Assembly: GCA_013368315.1 (NCBI GenBank)
Contig: JAACJM010000123.1
Span: forward strand, 1-64,000
Direction: 5' to 3'
DNA: 64,000 bases
Source of the DNA: Tetrapyrgos nigripes
Lineage: Eukaryota; Basidiomycota; Agaricomycetes; Agaricales; Campanellaceae
Part shown: piece after piece, positions 24,372-35,745 of the stretch
How positions within the stretch are numbered: position 1 is the stretch's first letter
Layout: each line of letters starts with the position of its first letter
Program-made: the position numbers and the translations under genes
The notes under the pieces: model-generated
The model's database searches: none
Told to the model about the DNA's origin: nothing
The model's input: only the letters and a program-made list of their open reading frames with translations

Positions 24372-26110
24372 AATGGGTGTCCGTTCCCGCCATGGCGCGA
24401 ACACCCCTGAATACCCATATGCTCTCTTGTTCCTCATACGATTCTATTCCCTCATGTACCATATCCAGTATTCCCGAAATAGAATCTTGTGCTTCTCACT
24501 TCCGTATACGTGTGAAACTCCGAGGAAGACGAAATGAGGCAGTGGTAGTGGCGATGGTTGACAGCAGAGCTACAGGACTGTTCCTGGGACAGTCATTTGT
24601 AAAGCGGCACCAGATCCAAACCTATCCCCTCCGTAAACCCCTAGATGTCTACAACATTGATGGGACCCTTAACCGAGCAGGGCGTATAGATCGGTTCTGT
24701 TGGCTAGCTATGACAGCAGATGGAGAGGAGGCATAGCTAGATTTTCTGGTTATGGACTTAGGTGGAGAAGACGTCATCCTGGGTCTTCCCTGGCTGCGTA
24801 AGATGAACCCACAGATTGACTGGACAGGCAGCCAGCTGCAAATCCCTGTAGCACCACCCCCATCAGTGGAAGAGATCCCCGATCAGGATCAGTTCGTTGC
24901 TACCAATTTCGGACCAACCTCAAGGGGAAATGTCATCCTGGAAGGCACAGAATCTGAACCAACCCAGTCAATTCCTCAGGGAACACATGCACCCATAGAC
25001 CAACCCCCGGATCTGGCAGCAGAAGAGGAGGAGGAGGAACCCCAAGTATATCGCATTCACGCTAACCGGGCTACGAGGCGCTCCTGGAAGAAAGCAGGGA
25101 TCCTTGCTGACACTGGAGAAGAAGTCTGGTGTGCTGCAGGGTTCACTTACTCACAGCAGCTGGCTGAAGAGGCAAACTGGATGAAACCGAAACAGTCGTT
25201 TGAGGAGATAGTCCTCCTCAATATCGGGATTATTCTCAGGTCTTCTCCGAAGCTGAGTCAGAACGCCTTCCTGCACACAAACCCTGGGATCATGCTATTG
25301 AACTGGTACCTGGAGCACCCGCTACCCTACGAACCAAGATCTACCTGATGTCCATCAATGAACAGCAGGAACTCGATCAATTCCTTGATGAAAATGTCTG
25401 CAAGGGATATATCCAGCCCTCCAAATCCCCTCTGTCCTCTCCAGTCTTCTTTGTGAAGAAGAAAGATGGGAAACTTCAGTTTGTTCAGGATTACCGACGC
25501 CTAAACGAGTACACTATTAGGAACCACTACCCTCTTCCCCTCGTTGCCAACATAGTCAGCTGCCTTCAAGGTGCCAAATACTTCACCAAGTTTGACGTAC
25601 GTTGGGGTTACAACAATGTCCAGATCAAACAGGGGGACGAGTGGAAGGCAGCATTTGCAACCAACCGAGGACTCTTCGAACCTACTGTCATGTTCTTTGG
25701 ACTGACAAACTCGCCAGCTACTTTCCAGGGCCTCATGAACTCCATCTTCTCAGACTTGATCGCAGCAGGCAAGGTAGCAGTTTATCTGGATGACATCCTG
25801 ATCTTCAGTGGGACTCTGGAAGAACACCGAGGAGTGGTTCGGGAAGTGCTAGCCAGGTTGAAAAGGAATGATCTGTATCTGAGGCCAGAGAAATGCAAGT
25901 TTGAACGAGAGGAGATAGAATATCTGGGGCTGATTATCCAGGAAGGGCAAGTTTGCATGGACCCAGTGAAGGTAGCAGCAGTACAGCACTGGCCAGTTCC
26001 CGCAATGTCCGCGATGTTCGGGGCGTTCTTGGGCTTTGCAAATTTCTACCGACGATTCATAGAGAACTTTGCTAAAAACTGCTTGGCCTCTGAACGACCT
26101 CACTCGTAAA
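24372..26110 (+). pseudogene. Protease and reverse transcriptase region of pol, frameshifted
   Basis: The protease motif reads MVDSRATG; the family has DSGATG, so the Gly after Asp-Ser is changed. An in-frame TAG is at 24734-24736, followed by the protease C-terminal ILGLPWL block. A frameshift near 25230 leads to the reverse transcriptase (25348-26109), with PVFFVKKKDGKLQ, the YRRLNEYTIRNHYPLPL block, FFGLTNSPATFQ and YLDDILIFS carrying the catalytic pair of Asp. A second frameshift follows near 26075. Confidence 0.75.
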
Positions 26111-26640
26111 GACATCTCATTTAATTGGGGAACTCACCAACAGGAAGCCTTTGACTCCCTTCGAACAGCCTTCACGTCTGCACCCATTCTTACACTCTGG
26201 TCACCAGATCGTCCTACCCGAGTTGAAGTAGATGCTTCAGGCTTTGCGACAGGAGGAGCTCTAGTGCAGATGTTGGAAGACGGTCTTTGGCACCCAGTAG
26301 CATTCTTTTCCACATCCATGCAGTCAGCCTGAACACAATTACGAAATCTACGACCAAGAGATGCTGGCTATTATCGAGGCACTGAAAGATTGGCGGAGTT
26401 ATCTGGAAGGACTACCACAGCCCTTTGAAATTATCACAGATCACTCCAATCTAGAGTTCTGGCGAAACAGCACAGGATCTTAGTTGACGACAAGCAAGAT
26501 GGGCCCTGTGGCTATCACGCTTTGACTTTCGACTAATCCATCGCCCAGGCAAAGCGAATACCCAAGCAGATGCCCTCTCTCACCTCTCCTCCCACCAAGT
26601 AACGGACCGGGAAGACAATCTGGAAACCACAGTACTCAAA
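26075..26640 (+). pseudogene. RNase H region of pol, with frameshift and stops
   Basis: The frame shows VEVDASGFATGGALVQ (first acidic residue), breaks at 26332, then shows HNYEIYDQEMLAIIEALKDW and IITDHSNLEFW. It breaks again near 26480, where an LSRRQARW-type block is interrupted by TGA. The end RPGKANTQADALS is intact. Confidence 0.65.
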
Positions 26641-26649
26641 CCAGAACAC

Positions 26650-28135
26650 TTTGTAAGGCTCGCCGCAACTACGCTGGCAAACCCTCTAGAGGAACGAATT
26701 CGTCAGGCACTGGGAAGAGAAGTGGAGGTGTTAAAAGGACTAGAGCAGTTGAAGAAGGAAGGATTGCAACAACTGGCCAATGGTTTACCCGAATGGGAGG
26801 AGGATAATGGATTAGTATATCACAAGGGGCGAGTCTATGTCCCCCCAAATGAAGACCTGCGGAGGGCAATAGTAGAACAATGCCATGACGAACCATCAGC
26901 AGGACATCCAGGACTACATGGAACACTCGATTTGGTAACCTCGCACTTCTGGTGGCCCACCATTCGCTCTTTTGTGGAGAAGTACGTGGAGGGATGTGAT
27001 AAATGTGCCAGGAAGAAGCTGCAACGTCATCCGTGAGCAGTAATCCAGCCTTTGGACGTATCCTTAGGACTCTGGGAAGAAGTTGGAGTCGACCTCATTA
27101 CACAGCTACCATCCTCACAAGGCTATGACACCATCCTGGTCTGCACTGACCTCTATGGAAAACAAGTCCACACCCTTCCCTGCACCTCTAATATCACTGC
27201 TACTGAAGTCGCCAACCTATACTACCAAGAAATCTTCCGCCGTCATGGCCTCCCACTCTGCTTTGTATCAGATCATGGTCCACAGTTTGCAGCGCAAACC
27301 ATGCGTTCTTTGTTGGACCGACTCGGGATCAAGTCAAGCCTTTCCTCAGGCTACCGACCCCAGACGAATGGACAGACAGAATGAGCCAACCAGGAGGTGG
27401 AGAAATATCTGCGCCTCTACACCAACTACAGACAGGATGATTGGGTGGAGCACCTTCCTATGGCTGAGTTTGTTCTGAACTCCCGCACACAGCATGGCAC
27501 CTTTTGAGGTGACTTATGGCTACCTTCCTGTATTCAACATACTGGTAGGCTGGCGCACAGGCATCCCAAACGTAGAAGACCGTCTCGAAATCCTAAGACA
27601 GGTTTGAAGAGATGCAGGATCAGCACTACACCTGGCTAAGCGCTGGATGAAGGAAGGATATGAAAGAGGGAAATGGAAAGGACATCAGTTCAAGGTCGGG
27701 GATCATGTCTGGCTGAGTGCAGAAGACATCGACTTGAAACTTTCAAGTGACAAGTTGGGGGATTGGCAACTGGGACCATACGAGATTGTAGAGAAAATTG
27801 GAGATTTGGACTATCGGTTAGACCTCCCTGAAACTCTTAATCGCCTGCACCCAGTATTCCATGTCGACAAACTCCACCCCTACAAGGGTAATCCAGTGAA
27901 CGGACTTTTACCTGAGGAACCAGAGCCAGTATACCTCGAGGGGGAGGATGAGCCTGAGTACGAAGTGGACACCCTTCTGGATAGCAGGATACGATGGAGG
28001 CGGCTGGAATACCTTGTCAAGTCGAAAGGATACGATGACAGTCACAACTCATGGGAGCCAGTTGCGAATCTCAAAAATGCGAAGTGTAAAATCACAGCAT
28101 TCCACAAGAAACACCCAGAGGCAACAAAGACTTAA
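26650..28135 (+). pseudogene. Integrase with C-terminal chromodomain, several in-frame stops
   Basis: The zinc-binding H2C2 region (H..GHPGLHG..CDKCARKK) ends at a TGA near 27036. The catalytic core follows with VDLITQLP, FVSDHGPQF and, after a TGA at 27382-27384, [10 protein letters not shown] (the Glu). Further breaks lie at about 27506 and 27605. From 27647 a GPY-like module (LGDWQLGPYEIVEK..LHPVFHVDKL) is followed by the chromodomain [34 protein letters not shown]. In chromoviruses this domain directs insertion to heterochromatin. Confidence 0.75.
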
Positions 28136-28172
28136 GGTTCATCAAGGACGATGAAGTGTAGGAGGGGGGTAA

Positions 28173-28630
28173 TGTCATGACGTCTATATTTGGTACTATT
28201 TATTTCTTCTTATCTCCGTATCCTTGGACATTTACACCATTTGACTCTTGTTCCACATGCTACGCACCGGACCTTTCATTTCTCCAATACAGCTTCGATA
28301 CAGCTTCTTGACAGCTTCCTTTACAGCTTCCTTTACAGCTTTCTTTACAGCTTTCTTTACAGCTTTACTTTTACATATATAAACCCCGCCCTGACACCTG
28401 GTTCCCCATCTTGACCTCTTCGTTGTTGGGACCAGGTGTGTATTCCCCTTTTCATTACTTCTTTCACCTTTACTGATGGGCACTGTAGTTCCAGTACTTA
28501 CTGCTGTCTGTTAGGTATTTAATACATTCTTCGTCGTTGGGACCAGTTCCAGTACTTACTGCTGTCTGTGAGTCGAGTCGAGCCCGTAGCTCCTCGTTAT
28601 CGCTATCTAAGCGCTCGCCTCTTTGAGACA
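28173..28630 (+). repeat. LTR 2 of the Ty3/gypsy array
   Basis: 458 bp, nearly identical to LTR 1, with TG..CA ends. It is directly followed by integrase sequence without the usual 5' internal region. Confidence 0.85.
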
Positions 28631-29707
28631 GTAGATCTCATTACACAGCTACCATCCTCGCAAGGTTATGATGCAATCCTTGTCTGCACCGATCTCTATG
28701 GCAAACAGGTCCACACCCTCCCCTGCACCTCTAACATCACCTATATTACCGAGAAATCTTCTGCCTTTATGGCCTCCCACTTTGTTTTGTGTCAGATTGT
28801 GGCCCACAGTTTGCAGCCCAAGCCATGTGATGTCTCTTAGACCGACTTGGGATCAAGTCAAGCCTTTCCTCAGGCTATCGACCCCGGACAAACGGACAGA
28901 CAGAACAAGCCAATCAGGAAGTGGAGAAATACCTACGTCTCTACACAAATTATAGGCAGGATGATTGGGTGGAACACCTCCCTATGGCTGAATTCGTTCT
29001 GAATTCCCATACACACTCTGCACATGGTATGGCACCTTTTGAGGTGACCTATGGCTACCTTCCTCTGTTCAACATACCAGTAGGCCATCGTACAGGCATC
29101 CCAGATGTAGAAGACCATCTAGAAGTCCTGAGGGAGGTTCGAAGAGATGCAGGGTCAGCACTACACCTGGCTAAACGGCGTATGAAGGAAGGATACGAGA
29201 GAGGGAAGCGGAAGGGACATCAGTTCAAGGTTGGAGACTACGTTTGGCTGAGTGCAGAGGATATCGGCTTGAAACTTTCAAGTGACAAGTTGGGTGACCA
29301 ACAACTAGGACCATACAGAATTATGGAAAAAGTTGGAGACTTGGACTATTGGTTGGACCTTCCTGAATCCCTCAATCATCTGCACCCAGTATTCCATGTC
29401 AACAAACTCTACCCCTACAAGGTTAATTTGGTGAATGGGCTCTTACCTGAAGAGCCAGAGCCAGTATACCTCAAAGGGGAGGATGAGCCTGAATATGAAG
29501 TAGACACCCTTTTGGACAGCAGAATACAATGGAGGTGACTGGAATACCTTGTGAAGTGGAAAGGGTATGATGACAGCCACAACTCATGGGAGCCAGCTCC
29601 AAACCTCAAAAATACAAAATGCAAGATCACCGCATTTCACAAGAAGCACCCAGAGGCAACAAAGATTTAGGAATCATTGAGGACGATGAAGTGTAGGAGA
29701 GGGGTAA
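28631..29707 (+). mobile_element. 5'-deleted Ty3/gypsy unit 1 (integrase to chromodomain)
   Basis: It begins exactly at the end of LTR 2 with sequence matching 27091 onward (integrase core, VDLITQLPSSQGYD). It runs through [21 protein letters not shown] and the chromodomain, with a TGA near 29536, and ends in the purine tract before LTR 3. At the NGQTE position it has CAA where the long copy has TGA. Confidence 0.8.
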
Positions 29708-30135
29708 TGTCATGAGGTCTATATTTGGTACTATTTATTTCTTCCTATCTCTGCATCCTCGGACCTTTACACCATATGACTCTTGTTCCACATGCTACGC
29801 ACCGGACCTTTCATTTCTCCGATACAGCTTCTTTTACAGCTTTCTTTACAGCTTTGGTTACAGCTTCCTTTACACCTTTACTTTTACATATATAAACCCT
29901 GTCCTGACACCTGGTTCCCCATCTTGACCTCTTTGTTGTTGGGACCAGGTGTGTATTCTCTTCTTCACTAGTTCTCTCACTTTTACTGATAGACCTTGTA
30001 GTTCCAGTACTTACTGCTGTCTGTTAGGTACTTTATACATTCTTTGTTGTTGGGACCAGTTCCAGTACTTACTGCTGTCTGTTAGCTCTGTGCCGTCGCC
30101 ATTATCGCTATCTAAGTGATTACCTCTTTGTGACA
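29708..30135 (+). repeat. LTR 3 of the Ty3/gypsy array
   Basis: 428 bp with TG..CA ends. It differs from LTRs 1 and 2 by fewer ACAGCTT units in the internal array and by point changes. Confidence 0.8.
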
Positions 30136-31207
30136 TCGAGGGGTGTGACAAGTGCGCCAGGAAGAAGCTACAACGTCACCACAAGCAGTAATCCAACCTC
30201 CTCCCTGCACCTCTAATATTACGGCCACAGAAGTTGCTGACCTATATTACCAAGAAATCTTCTGCCTTCATGGCCTCCCACTTCGCTTTGTGTCAGATCG
30301 TGGCCCACAGTTTGCAGCCCAAGCCATGCACTCTCTCTTAGACCAGCTTGAGATCAAGTCAAGCCTCTCCTCAGGCTATCGGCCCCAGACAAATGGACAG
30401 ACAGAATGAGCCAACCAGGAAGTAGAGAAATACCACGTCTCTACACAAACTATAGGCAGGATGATTGGGTGGAACACCTTCCTATGGCCAAATTTGTTCT
30501 GAACTCCCATACACACTCCACACATGGTATGGCACCTTTTGAGGTGACCTATGGCTACCTTCCTCTGTTCAACATACCAGTAGGCCGCTGCACAGGCATA
30601 CCCGATGTAGAAGACCGCCTAAAAGTCCTGAGGGAGGTTCAGAGAGATGCAGGGTCAGCACTACACCTGGCTGAACAGCGTATGAAGGAAGGATATGAAA
30701 GAGGGAAGCGGAAGGGACATCAGTTCAAGGTTGGAGACTACATTTGGCTGAGTGCAGAGGACATTAACTTGAAACTTTCGAGTGACAAGTTGGGTGACCG
30801 ACAGTTAGGACCATACAAAATTATGGAAAAAGTTGGGGATTTGGACTATTGGTTAGACCTTCCCGAGTCCCTGAATCATCTGCACCCAGTATTCCATGTC
30901 GACAAACTCTACGCCTACAAGGGTAATATGGTGAATGGGCTTTTACCTGAAGAGCCAGAGCCAGTATACCTCGAAGGGAAGGATGGGCCTGAATATGAAG
31001 TGGACACCCTTTTGGACAGTAGGATTTGATGGAGGCGACTGGAATACCTTGTGAAGTGGAAAGGGTATGATGACAGCCACAACTCATGGGAGCCAGCTCC
31101 AAACCTCAAAAATACAAAACGCAAGATCACTGCATTTCACAAGAAACACCCAGAGGCAACAAAGGTTTAGGATTCATTGAGGATGATGAACTGTAGGAGG
31201 GGGGTAA
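30136..31207 (+). mobile_element. 5'-deleted Ty3/gypsy unit 2
   Basis: It begins right after LTR 3 with sequence matching about 26987 (CDKCARKKLQ). It jumps over roughly 120 bp of integrase (27050-27170 equivalent), then continues to the chromodomain and the purine tract before LTR 4. A TGA sits at the NGQTE position, as in the long copy, and another near 31027. Confidence 0.8.
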
Positions 31208-31578
31208 TGTCATGACGTCTATATTTGGTACTATTTATTTCTTCTTATCTCCATATCCTCAGACCTTTACACCATATGACTCTTGTGCCACATGCTACGC
31301 ACCGGACCTTTCATTTCTCTGATACAGCTTCTTTTACAGCTTCTTTTACAGCTTTGGTTACAGCTTTGTTTACACCTTTACTTTTACATATATAAACCCT
31401 GTCCTGACACCTGGTTCCCCATCTCAACCTCTTTGTCATTGGGACCAGGTGTGTATTCTCTTCCTCACTAGTTCTCTCACTTTTACTGATAGACCTTGTA
31501 GTTCCAGTACTTACTGCTGTCTGTTAGCTCCTCGCCATTGCCATTATCACTATCTAAAGCAATTACCTCTTTGTGACA
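31208..31578 (+). repeat. LTR 4 of the Ty3/gypsy array
   Basis: 371 bp with TG..CA ends. It lacks an internal block near its 3' part that the other LTRs keep. No direct target-site duplication is seen between the flank of LTR 1 and the flank of this LTR. Confidence 0.8.
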
Positions 31579-32129
31579 GCAATCACTATGTGTAAGCCTC
31601 TGGCTCTCTTGGCATGATTTCCAGACAACCTACTGGCTCCATTTCTAGTAGCCATTCTCGATTCTCAGGAGAAGTTGCACAGAATTGCAGGGGATGTTGT
31701 TACAGATGGCAACTTCAGTTATGCAATGAACAGCAGAATACAAACATGTCAATCCGAAAATTCAATCAGCTTCAATCAGCCAGAGCCCAGAAACATTACT
31801 GAGGTTTGCTTTTTTGATAATATTTTCATAGTACTTATTGCTGACTATGATTCAATCTTTAGAATGAAGATCATGGAAATGGGAAGCAGAAAGTCCCTGT
31901 CCTTGTCATCACCAAATCCAAAACCCGCCAAAGCGCCAACACCAAAAAAGCCAAAAAAAGTCAATGAGGTAACACCCACTGAAATGGCCTAAACACCCTC
32001 AAGAGCTTAAACATCCTCAATATGCTAAACCGAAAGAAGGAGGAAGTATCTTGGTGCAGGAGGATTTCGATATAGTAAGGTAGAACAGAGAGGAAGTCTG
32101 TTAGGGCGAAGAACGCTGGAGTGGAGGAA
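31579..32129 (+). other. Exon-like fragments of an unknown gene
   Basis: After an acceptor-like TTTCCAG near 31625 a frame reads APFLVAILDSQEKLHRIAGDVVTD. After a second possible intron ending CTTTAG near 31862, a Lys/Pro-rich tail is encoded. I cannot assign a family. It may be a remnant flanking the TE array. Confidence 0.25.
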
Positions 32130-32137
32130 AGTTAGAG

Positions 32138-32650
32138 TAGTGATGTTAGCCCGGCCATAAGCCCTAAGTAGGGTCAGGCTTGGGCCAGCTTGGGCTTTGA
32201 GCCCAGGCTTCGACTAGGATGATGTCGTCACTCAAAAAGTCACAAGCAAAGTGTTGGATTAGTCTGAAGTTAAGTTTGTGTGATAGAAAGTGAACTACTG
32301 ACTTACATTAAGCATTTACTGAGCCAAACCCAACATTATTGGTGCCAACAAGTAGTGGATAACAGCTGGGGATGACCCAGGAAGATGGTTAGATGCAAGT
32401 TAGACATTGAGCAACTGTAAATTGTATGAGAACTTGGTGAGAATGCCTGCAAAAAGAAATTTCAACTATTTATTGATAATTTTTAGTGGCCAGTAACAGG
32501 TCACTAAGTATTGTTGAAAGCCCGGGCCTGAGCTTCAGGCTCAGGGCTTTCAGGAAGCCAGCCCAAACCCTCAGGCCCTCAAGCCCTCCTCGAAGGCTGG
32601 GCCGGGTTTGGGCTGGGCTAGGGCTTTGAGCCCAAGCCTGCACATCGCTA
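32138..32650. mobile_element. Non-autonomous hAT-type element with 8-bp target-site duplication
   Basis: The ends TAGTGATGT (32138 on) and inverted ACATCGCTA (to 32650) are flanked by the identical 8-mer AGTTAGAG at 32130-32137 and 32651-32658. The subterminal parts are built of GGGCTT/AAGCCC-type repeats in opposite orientation. An 8-bp duplication with short TIRs is the hallmark of hAT elements. The 513-bp element has no transposase frame. Confidence 0.8.
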
Positions 32651-32658
32651 AGTTAGAG

Positions 32659-34440
32659 TCAGTACATGGAATATGCTCGTTCGCTTGCTGCATCTCACTC
32701 TTGTGTGCCGGGACCTGCAACCAAGGGGGATCGAGGATTTTGTAGGGTCATATAGGGTCAGAAAAAATTTTAAAGCCTCGGACACTGGACTAACTAACTG
32801 TTACATAAGCTTATATACCAAATATGGTAATGATAAGCCGGCTATATCCGAGTTTTATCTCCAGAGGGCTCCATAAATGTCTCTAGGTCTACTGCAGCTT
32901 CGTAAGACTCTCTCAAAAGTGATTGCATTTATGGTCGACAATAGTTCAAAATATTGTTTGTTGAAGAACAAATGGTGATTCATACCTAGGATTACCTTAT
33001 AACCCAGTCAGAACCCCTTCCAGACCCTAGAATAGGGGGGGTTCCAAAAAAGTTTTAATGGCCTGGCAGCTGGACTAACTAACCACCCCTATATTGCTAT
33101 CATGTGGAGCCCCCTTGCCCGCAACGACCCAAGACGACTATTTCAACACAGGACGTCCAGAACAATCAAAGTACAGCCTGTTGTCCCTGTAAGAGATGTA
33201 TCATGAAAAGATGAACAAAAGATGAACAAGCTGTGTGTTGTCCCTGTAAGAGATGTATCATAAAAAGACGAACAAATGATGAAACAGGGGATAGTAGCTG
33301 TGCATAGATGATCAAGGAAAGATGAACAAAAGATAGGGCAAAGGATGAACAAAACGATGAACAAAAGGCAGTGACTGATGAAGAAAAGAAACAGAAAATG
33401 AATGAAAATACCCTGAAATAATACTGTCATGACAGGCATTGCAGTGATTGAAAGAGGGAAACACTCTTTTGGAAGGTCATTTGATGGATGAGGAGAGGTG
33501 TTTGGAAGGGATAGATAAGATAAATGAAGCAGAACAATTTGACTTTGAGGTGCTGACAGCATTAACCATTTCAGTGTCCTACTCTATTTTGTAGCTCATA
33601 TGAACTTAAAAGGAAGCAAAAATGATTTCTGAGAAAGCTCATTCCCAAGATAATCTTTTGTTCTGTTAAGGGCTATATACAAGTTGATTCTGGGCAAGCA
33701 CCAAGATTATTTTGGACCTTTTGTGCTATTATGGTCATTTTAAGACTCAAAACTATTGTGTATAGATTGTACTCTCAGACATGGTTCCAATAGGAAATTA
33801 ATATGTTTTAATGAGTGAATTTAGTAGGCTCATTCTAGTTGCCTTGAGTAAGCTCAACCTTATGTACCCTTATTCTTACTTTGTACCTTGGCAGTGAAAC
33901 AAAAACCTTTTATTCATTATAATGACTTCAAAATTATTGTACTATCATTATTCTACCTAGCAAGGCCTTGAAAATTATTTCTGAGTGATTATACTGCCAT
34001 GTTAGCCACTCAAAACAATTGTATGAACAAATAAGTTGGAATGTTATTTTATGTGCCTTGTTAGGAGGTATAAGGCAATGGATATAATTTTGATACCCTT
34101 GTAAGTGAATTATAATCAAGTATTACTCTGTTGCCAGTTATCTGCCTCAAAAGTCTTCAGCCATTTTTCTGGCGTCCTGTAATGCAACACGTAACTAACC
34201 ATAACCCAACCCATCCAACATCAGCGCCAATGCCAACACCAACGCATCTCCATCAACCGTTTATTGCATGATGCTGACATGTCCATAAGACTCAAACTGC
34301 CTCCCAACCAGTTACCATTACTGAAGCTCCAACCGACTGAAAGCCAAAGCCAGCAAGTGTAAAAGAAAAAAAGAAAAAGGTGGTTTGCAAGGCACACACA
34401 CGCATTATGAGTAAGTAAATGCACGTTTCATGATCAGAGC
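32659..34440. other. Non-coding region with short tandem repeats
   Basis: A unit of about 58 bp containing TTGTCCCTGTAAGAGATGTA is repeated at about 33180 and 33238, followed by GATGAACAAAAGA-type units to about 33370. The stretch 33560-34140 is AT-rich. No gene is recognised. Confidence 0.45.
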
Positions 34441-34446
34441 GACATT

Positions 34447-34893
34447 TTACCTCCTCTCCTCTTTCTCCTCCAGCGTATCATATGGGGTAGGCAGAGGGTA
34501 ATGAAACATGAAAAACAAGACAGGAAAACGAACAAAAGCGAAGCAAAAGAGAAGAAAAATTAACACCCACCCACTAGTATCACTCTCCTTCATCTGACTC
34601 AGCCCAACCCCACTTCCTGTCCCCATCAACAAAGGTGTTACCACTGTCGTCGTCTGTCCTCCACTTCCCGTCATAATCAAAGTTGTTGTTGAGCTTGAAG
34701 AGGAAGAGCTGGAGGTGGAGGAGGATGTTGAAGACATTGAGGATGAGGTGCTGCTCGTCGAGCTGGTACTACTTATACTACTCGTTGATGAAGTGGAGGA
34801 GGTACTCGAGGAGGTAGAACATGTAGTCCAAGAAGTGGAAGCAGTTACGAGGCCAAACGAAATGAGGCTGAGTTTCTTACACTCTCTTTCCAC
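34447..34893 (-). other. Ser/Thr-rich low-complexity open frame with a hydrophobic segment
   Basis: The minus frame encodes a long Ser/Thr run, then TTTVVTPLLMGTGSGVG, then a strongly hydrophobic segment (WVLIFLLFCFAFV) and a charged end. It lacks an ATG and the hydrophobic part may be intronic. Fungal cell-surface proteins can look like this, but simple repeat DNA gives the same impression. A shorter Ser/Thr-repeat frame occurs at 37846-38106. Confidence 0.25.
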
Positions 34894-35398
34894 GTGTGGC
34901 TATGTTTAAGTGTTCCCTATTTTACCCGTCTGCATAATCTTCCATGTGATTTTCGTTTTGTTTGTTGTTGCTTTTCTTCTGCTTCCTCCCAGACCTAGGC
35001 TCGTGACCATCCAGTTCTGTGACATCACAACAAGTGTGATTTTGGCGGGCGCTGCCAAATGCGACAACAGGCAAAAATTGATGTCCTCAACCTTCAAAAA
35101 AAGTTTTTTAGAGACTATCATATTCGTAGGATTTGAAGTTCGTTCTATAAGATTATATAGGTCAAAAAAATACGATTTTTTGAGTGCAATTTGACCGAGT
35201 ACACTGTACATTAGCACCTTGGGTGGCAATGCATATTTAGGAAGATCTTTTGGGCAAACATAAATGATGAATTTATGCTCGGCACCGGAGCTACTCCATA
35301 TGGCTGTTCGGCCTCAAATCGGCCTGATATGGAGTAGACCCGGGTGAGCAAAAATGGCACTGAAAAATCCGAAATTTTACGATTACTATTTATAGGAA

Positions 35399-35740
35399 TC
35401 ATTATTTTTTGATGCCAACCCACCCAAATTTTCGGACGTGGATCTCTGATCAGTAAGAATTAATTTCTAGAGTGAGCTGAAAAGTCAGGTGATTTATTGG
35501 CTTACAGTAACCGGTTGTGTATGCCCAAAAAGTCTGTAAGGGCAAGGATTGAACTCATGCAAGCAAGAAACAACTGACGCGGAGTTTGGAACAATGCAAA
35601 ACCATTGCACCACAGGGCCTTTATTAACTTTGGTACATAATATTATGTACCTAGCTGTACAATAAATATATATTCATGACCACATGCATTTGTTCAACAT
35701 TGTCAAGGATTATGGAGATGTGAGTTTATGGGGGAGGGGA
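35399..35740 (-). repeat. tRNA-derived SINE-like repeat, copy 1
   Basis: On the minus strand there is a pol III A box (TGGTGCAATGG, 35602-35612) and a B box (GAGTTCAATCC, near 35546-35556) at about tRNA spacing, inside a region that reappears at 56763-57105. The copies share the ends ATTATTTTTTGATG and GGATTATGGAGATG and differ at many sites. The A and B boxes with a longer non-tRNA body argue for a SINE rather than a tRNA gene. Confidence 0.6.
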
Positions 35741-35745
35741 ATATA

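Larger units (their letters stand above)
22170..28630 (+). mobile_element. Chromodomain Ty3/gypsy LTR retrotransposon, full length but degraded
   Basis: It has two 458-bp LTRs, gag with a zinc knuckle, then protease, reverse transcriptase, RNase H, integrase and a C-terminal chromodomain, in the order known for chromoviruses. A purine-rich tract (GGAGGGGGGT, about 28161-28170) lies directly before LTR 2. There are at least three frameshifts and several in-frame stops, so the copy is not autonomous. Confidence 0.85.

Noticed and set aside
35540..35620. Functional tRNA gene
   Set aside because: A and B boxes are present, but the acceptor stem does not pair well and the sequence belongs to a repeat of about 340 bp with a second diverged copy, so a SINE fits better.
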